A stretch of 11,855 nucleotides of DNA, taken from contig JAMFST010001266.1 in assembly GCA_026225435.1 (NCBI GenBank), forward strand, positions 1 through 11,855, given 5' to 3'. Within the stretch, counting starts at the first letter, position 1, and each line of letters opens with the position of its first letter. Source of the DNA: Labilithrix luteola. Lineage in GTDB: Bacteria; Myxococcota_A; Polyangia; Polyangiales; Polyangiaceae. This document shows, piece by piece, positions 1-6,971 of the stretch. The notes beneath the pieces were generated by a model. That model was not told where the DNA came from and did not search any database. It saw nothing but the letters and a program-made list of their open reading frames with translations. Both the position numbers and the translations under genes were made by a program.

Positions 1-1
1 C

Positions 2-238
2 GGGCGCACCCTCCGCCACCGCCGGGTGAGCGATGACGAGGCTCGCGCGCGCCTGATCGCCGGCGGCATGCCGGAGAGCTACGCCGCCTTCCTCGTGCAC
101 TTCGACGAGGAGATCCGCGGCGGCAGCGAGGATCGCGTCAGCCCTGCCGTCCTCGAAGTGACCGGGCACGCGCCGCGCTCGCTCGCCGCCTTTGCGCGGG
201 AGCACCGCGCGGAGCTCACCGCGCCAGGAACGCGCTGA
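2..238 (+). CDS. NmrA/SDR-like NAD(P)-binding protein, C-terminal fragment
   Basis: This is the 3' end of a gene that begins before the window. The frame is open from the first full codon (base 2) to TGA at 236-238, about 78 residues. The segment AGGMPESYAAFLVHF, then an E-I-R-G-G stretch, then EVTGHAPRSLAAFAREH matches the C-terminus of atypical short-chain dehydrogenases of the NmrA/YbjT type. In that family a helix with 'GMP..YA..L' is followed by 'VTGR.PRSFE.FARE' near the end. Such proteins bind NAD(P)H and act as reductases or redox sensors; the Rossmann half is not visible here, so the reaction cannot be named. The GTG at 26 is inside the homologous region and is probably not the start. 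The last 23 bases overlap the 3' end of the leftward Mur-ligase gene (convergent). Family call fairly good, function unknown. Confidence 0.65.
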   Translation, partial: GRTLRHRRVSDDEARARLIAGGMPESYAAFLVHFDEEIRGGSEDRVSPAVLEVTGHAPRSLAAFAREHRAELTAPGTR

Positions 239-1949
239 CCTCGTCGCGATCGAGGTGCACGAGGACGACCACCACGTCTCCCGGCCGGGCGTCGGAGAAG
301 GCGCGCTCCAGGCCGTCGACCTCGGAGGTGACGCGCGCGAAGGCGTCGTCGGCAAATCCGAGATCGTGGAACGTGCGGGCGAAGATCTCCGGCACCTCGC
401 CGGGGGCGCGCCCGCGCAGGTAGTGCGGGAGGTCGCGGACGAAGATGCGGTCCGGCTTCGCAGCGAAGACCTCGGAGGCCACGTCGGCGATGTCCGCGTC
501 GCTGCGGTCGCCCGGCGCCGCCATGATGACCGTGAGCCGGCCCGAGCGTAACGCTGTTACCGTCGACATGGCGGCGCGTACCGCCCGCGGGTTGTGCCCG
601 AAGTCGAGGAACACGCGGACCCCGTTCTTCTCCACCAGCTGCCCGCGGCGCGGGTTGTCCTCGCTGCCGAAGCTCACCAGGGCGCGGGCGATGGCCTCGT
701 CCGGGAGACCGAGCCCGCGCGCCGCGCCGATGACGCCGAGCGCGTTCTCCACGTTGTAGCGGGCGGCGCCGGAGAAGGTGATGGGCACGTCTTCCACGCG
801 GCCGAAGAGCGCCTCGGCGTCGCCACGCGCGGCGACGAGCACACCGTCACGAGTGAACACCACCGGCAGCCCCGCCGCTCGGTGCGCGGTGAGCAGCGCG
901 CTGGCGGCCTCGTCGCCGGCGTCGAGGTCGGCGAAGAAGGTGACCTCCGCCGCCAGCGTGCCGCTCTCGGCGAGTCGCACCAGCTGGCGATCGCGCGCGT
1001 TGAGCACCACCGTGCCGCTCCCACGAGCGGCGCGGGCGACGACGGCCTTCACCTCGGCCATCGCCTCGACGTCGTCGACCCCGTAGCCGCCAAGATGGTC
1101 GGCGCTCACGTTGGTGAGCAGCGCGACGTCGGCGTCCGGCACGGCCAGGCCGCGCCGCAGGATCCCGCCGCGGGCGGTCTCGAGTACGGCGAGATCGGTC
1201 TCCCGGTGGCGCAGCACCCGGCGCGCAGCCGCGGGGCCGGTCCAGTCGCCCTTCTCCGCCGTCTCGGCGCCGAGGATGACGCCGTCGCTGGAGGACACAC
1301 CGACGACCCGTCCGTCGGCCGCCAGCGCCGTCCGTGCCACGTGCGCCAGCAGCCGCGTGCTCGTCGTCTTGCCGTTGGTGCCGGTCACCAGCGCCACCGG
1401 GATGCGACGCAGCTCCGCCCAGGGCACCTCGGCCATCGGCGGGATCGCCCCGTGAGCATAGGTGATCGAGCCGCGCCCTTCCCCGACGGTGACGTCCTCG
1501 TCGTCCCACAAGAACGGCAGCTGACGCCTCCGCGCTTCCTCGATCAGCGCGACCATCGCCGGGTTCTTCGCCTGCTCCAGCATCGGCGCGAGCAGCACCC
1601 GCGCGGTCTCGAGGTCCATCGGCGGGAGCCCGCTGGCGATGCCCACCGCGCTGTTGGCCGCCCATTCGCTCGCCTCCGCGCAGGCCAGCATGATGTCGGG
1701 AGGCGCGAAGTAGCCGAACGTAACAATGTTACGCGAACGCCGGATCACCGTCGCGCCGACCTCTCCGAGCCCGAGCGCCGCCCGCACGCGCGCCAGCTCG
1801 CCGAGGTAGAGCGCTTGCAGCCGCTCCACCGTCGCGTCGTCCACCGCCGTCTCGTTGCCTCCGCTGCCGAGCGCCAGGTCGACGACGACCAGCGGCTGCG
1901 GCGCCACGACGTTCGGGCCGGTCAGGCGCCGAACGTCATCCACGGTCAC
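216..1949 (-). CDS. CphA-like Mur ligase lacking the ATP-grasp domain (CphA paralogue)
   Basis: A protein of about 577 residues. Residues 1-180 are a degenerate copy of the CphA N-terminal region: RRLTGPNVVAP followed by a VVDLALG strand, and later an IEEARRRQLPF segment that lines up with the LVRAAEARDIPW segment of the neighbouring CphA. Where CphA then has about 270 residues of ATP-grasp, this protein goes straight into the Mur-ligase domain with P-loop GTNGKTT (190-196). Further motifs are ETARGG (257-262), NVSADHLG (280-287), YNVENA (398-403), DFGHNPRA (449-456) and APGDR (478-482). In CphA this half adds Arg to the Asp side chain, so an amide-ligase role on poly-Asp or a related acceptor is plausible but unproven. 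The frame stays open far upstream inside cphA, which is coincidental. TTG at 1958 overlaps the cphA stop; GTG at 1949 is preferred for its GAG four bases upstream; GTG at 1943 is also possible. Likely co-transcribed with cphA. Confidence 0.85.
   Translation of the reverse strand: MTVDDVRRLTGPNVVAPQPLVVVDLALGSGGNETAVDDATVERLQALYLGELARVRAALGLGEVGATVIRRSRNIVTFGYFAPPDIMLACAEASEWAANSAVGIASGLPPMDLETARVLLAPMLEQAKNPAMVALIEEARRRQLPFLWDDEDVTVGEGRGSITYAHGAIPPMAEVPWAELRRIPVALVTGTNGKTTSTRLLAHVARTALAADGRVVGVSSSDGVILGAETAEKGDWTGPAAARRVLRHRETDLAVLETARGGILRRGLAVPDADVALLTNVSADHLGGYGVDDVEAMAEVKAVVARAARGSGTVVLNARDRQLVRLAESGTLAAEVTFFADLDAGDEAASALLTAHRAAGLPVVFTRDGVLVAARGDAEALFGRVEDVPITFSGAARYNVENALGVIGAARGLGLPDEAIARALVSFGSEDNPRRGQLVEKNGVRVFLDFGHNPRAVRAAMSTVTALRSGRLTVIMAAPGDRSDADIADVASEVFAAKPDRIFVRDLPHYLRGRAPGEVPEIFARTFHDLGFADDAFARVTSEVDGLERAFSDARPGDVVVVLVHLDRDEVSAFLAR
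548..560. repeat. Intragenic palindrome GTAAC-GCT-GTTAC
   Basis: Perfect 5-base inverted arms around a 3-base spacer, inside the C-terminal coding region of the CphA-like Mur ligase. The reading frame here uses GTA, ACA and TTA codons (V-T-A-L, with the TTA encoding Leu467), which are unusual in this GC-rich sequence. A second copy with the same arms and spacer length lies at 1720-1732. It could be an operator or a chance palindrome; no known factor is assigned. Confidence 0.45.
1719..1733. repeat. Intragenic palindrome CGTAACAATGTTACG
   Basis: Seven-base inverted arms around one central base, containing the same GTAAC-N3-GTTAC core as 548-560. It lies in the early coding region of the CphA-like Mur ligase (residues 73-77, R-N-I-V-T), encoded by CGT AAC ATT GTT ACG where the genome elsewhere prefers C/G-ending codons. 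It is about 215-230 bases inside the gene from its start. Confidence 0.5.
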
Positions 1950-1954
1950 GTTGC

Positions 1955-4855
1955 TCAATCGTCGTTTTCTCGCGCGAGGCGCACGCCGCGCGAATCTTCG
2001 ATGACGGCGGCCCCCTCGATCATGGACTCGGTGGACGGTGAGCTCGGGGCGCCGGTGCCGTTGGTGTTGCTCCTCGAAGCCGCGGCGGCGGCAGCCAGGT
2101 TGCTGCTCGAGCTGGGCCCGGCGAGCGCGCTCAGGTTGGTGGTCGACGGGCGCGAGAGGATGCTCGACCCGGGGATGACCTCGCCGTCGATCTCCGGCTT
2201 GAAGTAGATGACCTGCTTCCAGCTGCGGGAGATCTTGTCGGCGAAGATCAGCATCAGGTCCCCGCGGTGCCCCATGCGCAGCGCCGCCTCGATGGCCGCC
2301 TGCTCGTCGGGGATCACCTGGATCTTCTCCTTGGGGAAGCCGGCGGCGATGAGCTCCGCCTCCATCATCTTCGGCACCTCGTCGGGGCCGCGCCCGCGCA
2401 GGTCGTCGTCCCGCCGCAGGATCAGGTGGTCGAACCCGCTGGCGGCGATCCGCGCGATCGCCCGGATGTCCTCGTCGCGCCGGTCGCCCGGAGCCGAGAG
2501 CACGCAGACGCGCCGCCCGATGCACTCGAGACGCCCGGCCAGATCGGTCATCGCCTGCACCGCCGCCGGGTTGTGCCCGTAGTCGAGCACCACCTTGAAC
2601 GGCAGCTTGTCGAACACGTTGGTGCGCCCCGGCACCTGGAAGTAGGAGGTGTCGAAGGTGCGCAGCCCCTGGCGGATGTTCTCCACCTTCACGCCCATCG
2701 CGTAGGCCATCATCGCGGCGAACATGGCGTTCTGCACGTTGTGCATCGCCTTGCCCTCGATGGTCGCGGGGATGAGATGGGTCCACAGCAAGGGCAGGTG
2801 TGTCCCCTTGTCGTAGAGGGTGATCATCTGCCCGTTGATCCCGTCCTCGAGCACCGCCGCCAGTCCGCCGGCGCGCAGGTGCTTCTTCACCAGCTCGTGC
2901 TTCGAGTTCATCGTCACGTAGGCGATGCGCGTCGCCTTGGTGTGATCGGCCATCTTCAAGCAGAGCAGATCATCGGCGTTGAGCACGGCGCAATCGCGAG
3001 CCACCTCGACGACGATGCGCTTCACCTCGGCGAGATCTTCCAGCGTGTCGACGCCCTTGAGCCCGAGGTGATCGGCGCTGACGTTGAGCACCGCGCCGAC
3101 GTTGCACGAGCGGTAGCCGAGCCCCGCGCGCACCAGGCCGCCGCGCGCCGTCTCCATCACCGCCATGTCCACCTGCGGATCGCGCAGCACCATCTGCGCC
3201 GAGCGTGGACCGGTCATGTCGCCGGTGACCGTGCGCTGCCCGTCGATGTACACGCCGTCGGTCGTGGTCAGGCCGACGATGTGCCCGTTCATCTTCTGGA
3301 TGTGCGCCAGCATGCGCGCGGTGGTCGTCTTGCCGTTGGTGCCGGTGACCGCCGCGATGGGGATCTGCGACGGCGTCCCCTTGGGGAAGAGCATGTCGAT
3401 GACCGGGCCGGCGACGTCCCGCGGCGTCCCGTCGGTGGGCGCCACGTGCATGCGGAAGCCGGGCGCCGCGTTGACCTCGCAGATGCCGCCGCCGACCTCG
3501 CGGTAGCTCTTGGTGATGTCGCTGCTGATCATGTCGACGCCGCAGACGTCGAGCCCGATGGCTCCGGCGGCGCGCACCGCCATCTCGCGGTTGTCCGGGT
3601 GGACCACGTCGGTCAGATCGATCGCCGTGCCGCCGGTCGACAGGTTGCCGGTGCCGCGCAGGAAGAAGACCTCGCCGTCCGGAAGCACGGTGCTGGCGTC
3701 GACCTTCTTCGCTTCCATCAAGCGCTGCGCCTGCGCGTCCAGCTCGATGCGGGTGAGCACCTTCTCGTGCCCGATGCCGCGCCGCGGATCGGCGTTCACC
3801 AGCTCCACCAGCTCGGCGATGGTGTGCTTGCCGTCGCCGACGACGTGACCGGGGACGCGCTTGGCGACCGCCACCAGCTCGCCGCCGACGACGAGCATGC
3901 GGTGGTCGAAGCCGTCGAGGAAGTTCTCCACCACGATGCTGCGGGCGTGCTCGCGCGCGCCGACGAAGGCCTTGCGGACGTCGGCTTCGTCCTTCAGATC
4001 GAGCGAGACGCCGCGCCCGTGGTTGGCGTCGAGCGGCTTGACCACCACCGGGTAGCCGAGGCGACGCGCGGCCGCGACGGCACCATCGGCGGTGCGCACC
4101 ACCCGCTGCTGCGGGACGGGCAGGCCGATGTCGCCGAGGATCTTGTTCGTCTCCTCCTTGTCGGAGGCGATCGACACGGCGATGTGCCGCGTCTCGCTGG
4201 TGACGGTGGCCTGGATGCGCTTCTGGTACTTCCCGTGGCCGAACTGGATCAGGCTCTGATCGTTCAGCCGCATCCAGGGGATGTCGCGCGCCTCGGCGGC
4301 CCGCACCAGCGAGCCGGTCGACGGCCCGAGCTGGCGACGCTGGGCGAAGGCGATCAGCTCCTCCAGCTCGTTGCTGAAGTCGAACGGAGGCTCTCCCGCA
4401 GCGTCGTCGTCGTCCGCGCTCTTGGCCGGCCGCAGGTTCGCGGGCAGCAGGTGGTGCAGCAGCTTGAGCGCGAGATCGCCGGCGGCTTCACCGACCTGCT
4501 CCTCCTCGTACTCGTAGACCACGTGGTAGCGCCCGGGGGTGCCCTCGCTCCGCGTCTTGCCGAAGACCACGTTGGCGCCGGTGAGCTGCTGCAGCTCGAT
4601 GGCCACGTGCTCGAGGACGTGCCCCAGCCAGGTGCCGCCGTCCTCGGTCAACCGCCGGACGAAGCCACCCTCGGTCGCGAACGAGCAGGTGTGGCTCTGC
4701 AAGCTGGGGATGGCGGCCAGCAGCCCCTCGTTGAATCCGGGGATCTTGGCGCTCGGCCAGGCCTCCAGCGGACCCAGATCGAGGGTCAGGTGCATGACGG
4801 GAAAATGCGCGTACAGACTGGGGCCGCGGTAGACGCGGCGTTCGAGCAGATCCAT
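1955..4855 (-). CDS. cphA: Cyanophycin synthetase
   Basis: Makes cyanophycin by ATP-dependent addition of Asp to the backbone and Arg to each Asp side chain. The 966-residue product has the full CphA layout. The N domain (1-160) includes RGPSLYAHF-like and IPGFNEGLL segments and an HxxEH motif (H79, E82, H83). A linker with a D-rich stretch (about 143-160) and a GPSTGSLVRAAEARDIPW block (177-194) follow. The ATP-grasp domain (about 220-490) has KPLDANHGRG at 273-282 and CEVNAAPGFRMH at 459-470. The Mur-ligase domain (about 498-895) has GTNGKTT at 505-511, ETARGG at 568-573, NVSADHLG at 591-598, DYGHNPAA at 758-765 and SAPGDRRDEDI at 787-797. The ATG at 4855 is right because RRVYRGPS starts where family members start. 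It follows cphB by 60 bases, and the ribosome site upstream is weak. Unusual: an added Ser/Ala/Asn-rich tail (about 898-966) beyond the normal end. Function call is firm. Confidence 0.96.
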   Translation of the reverse strand: MDLLERRVYRGPSLYAHFPVMHLTLDLGPLEAWPSAKIPGFNEGLLAAIPSLQSHTCSFATEGGFVRRLTEDGGTWLGHVLEHVAIELQQLTGANVVFGKTRSEGTPGRYHVVYEYEEEQVGEAAGDLALKLLHHLLPANLRPAKSADDDDAAGEPPFDFSNELEELIAFAQRRQLGPSTGSLVRAAEARDIPWMRLNDQSLIQFGHGKYQKRIQATVTSETRHIAVSIASDKEETNKILGDIGLPVPQQRVVRTADGAVAAARRLGYPVVVKPLDANHGRGVSLDLKDEADVRKAFVGAREHARSIVVENFLDGFDHRMLVVGGELVAVAKRVPGHVVGDGKHTIAELVELVNADPRRGIGHEKVLTRIELDAQAQRLMEAKKVDASTVLPDGEVFFLRGTGNLSTGGTAIDLTDVVHPDNREMAVRAAGAIGLDVCGVDMISSDITKSYREVGGGICEVNAAPGFRMHVAPTDGTPRDVAGPVIDMLFPKGTPSQIPIAAVTGTNGKTTTARMLAHIQKMNGHIVGLTTTDGVYIDGQRTVTGDMTGPRSAQMVLRDPQVDMAVMETARGGLVRAGLGYRSCNVGAVLNVSADHLGLKGVDTLEDLAEVKRIVVEVARDCAVLNADDLLCLKMADHTKATRIAYVTMNSKHELVKKHLRAGGLAAVLEDGINGQMITLYDKGTHLPLLWTHLIPATIEGKAMHNVQNAMFAAMMAYAMGVKVENIRQGLRTFDTSYFQVPGRTNVFDKLPFKVVLDYGHNPAAVQAMTDLAGRLECIGRRVCVLSAPGDRRDEDIRAIARIAASGFDHLILRRDDDLRGRGPDEVPKMMEAELIAAGFPKEKIQVIPDEQAAIEAALRMGHRGDLMLIFADKISRSWKQVIYFKPEIDGEVIPGSSILSRPSTTNLSALAGPSSSSNLAAAAAASRSNTNGTGAPSSPSTESMIEGAAVIEDSRGVRLARENDD

Positions 4856-4884
4856 CTGCCGTCGAACGTATCAGTCGCCGCCCC

Positions 4885-4898
4885 CCGGACGTATCCGG
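4885..4898 (-). other. Small hairpin in the cphB-cphA gap
   Basis: Read on the transcript strand the sequence is CCGGA-TACG-TCCGG, a 5-base-pair stem with a UACG (UNCG-class) tetraloop, in the 60-base gap between the cphB stop and the cphA start. There is no following T run, so it does not look like an intrinsic terminator. It could slightly stabilise or separate the two coding segments of one transcript. Low confidence that it matters. Confidence 0.3.
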
Positions 4899-4915
4899 TT
4901 CAGCCGTTCAGCGCC

Positions 4916-5743
4916 TCAACGCTTGGGAGCCTGCGCTTTTCGCGTCTCGAGGTCGAACGTCCCCCCCTCGGTGAGGACGTGGAGTCGCACATTGGTGAGG
5001 CTGACCGCCTGCCCCTCCTTCACCTCGGCGATGGAGGAGTGGGTCAGCTCGGAGACGTCGACGATGGTGATCGCGCCGTTGCCGACCACGGTGATCGTCT
5101 TGGTGGAGTCGAGGAAGGCGGCGGTGTCCTCGTCCAGCCCCACGCCGACGGCGAAGGGGTTGTACGCCAGCGCCGTGAGCAGGCGGCCGAGCCGGTCGCG
5201 CTGGCGGAAGTGCTGGTCGATCATGATGCGGTTGGTGAGCCCGAAGCCGGGCACCAGCGTCGCCGCGCCGGCCTTGGGGGTGTGCCCCTCGGCGCCGAAG
5301 GCGATCATGTGCTCGCTGAGGATGGCGGCGCCGGCGCTCGTGCCGCCGACGGTCACGCCACGGGCGTTCGCCCGGCGGATCGCCCGCGCGACGTCCGTGC
5401 CGCCGAGGATGGTCGAGAGGCGCAGCTGGTTGCCGCCGGTGATGAACACGCCGGTCGCCTTCTCGATGTAATCGAGCCACTCCTGCTTGGCCGCGTCCTC
5501 ACGCGTGGCGAGCGGAAGCGACTTGGCCTCGTCGGCGCCGAGCTGGCGGAACAGCTTCTCGTAGCGACGCCCGGTGTCGGCGAGGTTCGAGGCGGTGGGG
5601 ATGATGACGATGCGCGCGGAGTCGCCGCCGGAGACCTCGAGGAACTTGCGGAGGATGCTCGCGCCCTCCTCCTTGTCCTCTGCTCCACCGATGGGGACGA
5701 TGTATCCGCGCGTCTGGGCGCTTTCGACTTTGGCCGGGCTCAT
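4916..5743 (-). CDS. cphB: Cyanophycinase (exo-acting serine peptidase, family S51)
   Basis: Cuts cyanophycin into beta-Asp-Arg dipeptides. The product is 275 residues, the normal bacterial CphB length. Visible motifs are GGAEDKEEG near the N-terminus (19-27), FITGGNQLRLS (100-110) in the substrate pocket, and the nucleophile elbow GGTSAGA with Ser136. The block D176-Q177-H178-F179 is followed by R182, R184 and R187, which has the same spacing as the Asp/Gln/Arg residues known to hold the substrate in Synechocystis CphB. It continues with VGLDEDTAA (200-208). There is no signal peptide, fitting cytosolic action on intracellular granules. The ATG overlaps the iadA stop as ATGA, so translation is probably coupled to the gene before it; the site upstream of the ATG is weak. 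It lies directly before cphA, so synthesis and breakdown are encoded in one transcription direction. Confidence 0.95.
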   Translation of the reverse strand: MSPAKVESAQTRGYIVPIGGAEDKEEGASILRKFLEVSGGDSARIVIIPTASNLADTGRRYEKLFRQLGADEAKSLPLATREDAAKQEWLDYIEKATGVFITGGNQLRLSTILGGTDVARAIRRANARGVTVGGTSAGAAILSEHMIAFGAEGHTPKAGAATLVPGFGLTNRIMIDQHFRQRDRLGRLLTALAYNPFAVGVGLDEDTAAFLDSTKTITVVGNGAITIVDVSELTHSSIAEVKEGQAVSLTNVRLHVLTEGGTFDLETRKAQAPKR

Positions 5744-6921
5744 TTTCGCTCGAAGGTTCCGCGGACGACGGGCTCGCCCGCACGAACGACGAAGCGTCCG
5801 CGGGCCATCACCTCGCGTATGCCGTGCGCTTCGTCAAGCACGACGAGGTCCGCGTCGGCGCCGACCGCGAGTCGTCCTTTGTGTGCAAGGCGCAAGAGCT
5901 TGGCGACGTTCAGCGTGAAAACCGGGAGGACGGCCTCGAGCGGGTGTCCCGAATCGAGAAGCTCACGAAGTGTGTCGGCGAGCGCGTCCGGGCGGCCGAC
6001 GTCCATGTGGACGATGTGCCCGTCGACGTTGAACGTCGGCAGGCAGCCGCCGCCGTCGGAGCTGCAGGTGATCCGGTCGGCCGGCGCGCCGCTGGCCAGG
6101 TAGCGGGTGATCGCCTCGGCGGCGCTGATGGCCAGGTCGGTCTCGTCGGCCGGGTCGACGGGGAAAGCGGTGACGTCGACCGTCGATCCCAGCCGCGCTA
6201 GCTCGATCGCCTCGGCGAAGAGCGCCGGCTGGCGGTTCACGTGGGTCGGCTGGAAGACGCGCGGCGGCAGCTCCGTCTCGTGCAGGACGCGGCGCACCAG
6301 ATCCAGCCCGCGCGGCCCGTCGCCGAGGTGCAGGTGGAGCACGCCGGCCTTGCCGCTCATCATGCCGCCGACGAAGCAATCGCTGGCGACGCGCGCGAGC
6401 TCGTCGAATGTCGGCTGCGAGGAGCGGCGATCGCTGATGGCCAGCTCGCCGACGCCGAGGATCGGGTCGACGAAGACGATGTCCGAGCGCACCGAGCCAG
6501 TCAGCGTGATCGGCGGCACCTGGTAGCTGCCGGTCCAGCACCAGGCCGACAGCCCCTCCTCGCGCAAGGCGAGGGCCGACTAGACGAGATCGGCGACGGT
6601 GCGGGTGGTGCCGTCGGTGCCGAGGAGGCCGACGCAGCTGGTGATGCCGCCGCGGGTCAGCTCGGTGAAGGCGACGCGAGGCACGCGCGAGGCCGGCCCC
6701 GATTCGCCACCGCCACCCGCGAGGTGCACGTGCGAGTCGATGAGCCCGGGGATGACCCGCGCGCCGGCCAGCTCCACGTGCTCGCAGTCGGCCAGGTGCA
6801 CCTCGCCGAGCGCGGGAGCGAGCGCCAGCACCTTCCCGCCCCCGACCAGCACATCGCAGAGCCCGCGCGGCTCCGGGGCGAAGAGATCGGCGTGACGAAA
6901 CAGCGTGAAGGTGGCGGACAC
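5740..6921 (-). pseudogene. iadA: Isoaspartyl (beta-aspartyl) dipeptidase interrupted by an in-frame TAG
   Basis: IadA hydrolyses beta-linked dipeptides; after CphB it would split beta-Asp-Arg into Asp and Arg. The frame runs from GTG 6921, with GAGG five bases upstream, for 113 codons, then meets TAG at 6582-6580. It resumes in the same frame without any indel to the TGA overlapping cphB. Read through the TAG, the whole is 393 codons, like E. coli IadA (390). Residue numbers count through the stop. The first half has DSHVHLAGGGGESGP (H64, H66) and VGLLGTDG. The second half has SAWCWTGSYQVP (Y133), GVGELAISDRRSS (E159), HLHLGD (H198), PTHVNR (H227) and SSDGGG (D289), so every metal position is occupied. 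E159 replaces the carboxylated Lys162 of E. coli IadA. TTG at 6567, just after the stop, could restart the 275-residue second half. Recent loss, readthrough or a base error are all possible. Confidence 0.9.
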
Positions 6922-6971
6922 GGGGACCTCATCGGTAGCGGAAATCGCGCAAAAAAGCTAAGTCAGAGCGC
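6922..6971. promoter_or_regulatory. Divergent intergenic region between the cyanophycin cluster and the M1 peptidase gene
   Basis: Only 50 bases separate the GTG of iadA and the ATG of the peptidase gene, so both promoters must lie here or reach into the opposite gene. On the leftward strand GAGG (6930-6927) stands five bases before the iadA GTG and is a good ribosome site. On the rightward strand there is only a weak AGAGCG before the ATG. A run of six A's at 6951-6956 gives the only AT-rich patch. I see no convincing -35/-10 pair or operator. Confidence 0.5.

Noticed and set aside
594..2207. A 537-codon rightward frame opposite the Mur ligase
   Set aside because: No domain, and composition typical of antisense frames at this GC content.
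1959..2786. Upstream extension of the Mur-ligase frame deep into cphA
   Set aside because: The extra residues are Arg/Gly/Ala-rich out-of-frame translation of cphA, and similarity to CphA starts only at the RRLTGPN segment just after the cphA stop.
4885..4898. Hairpin in the cphB-cphA gap as a transcription terminator
   Set aside because: The stem is only five base pairs and no T run follows it.
2267..6103. A 1278-codon rightward open frame running antisense through cphA, cphB and part of iadA
   Set aside because: It is the mirror of GC-rich codon use on the coding strand. Its product is repetitive in H, R, D, V and G with no domain, while the other strand encodes proteins with clear catalytic motifs.
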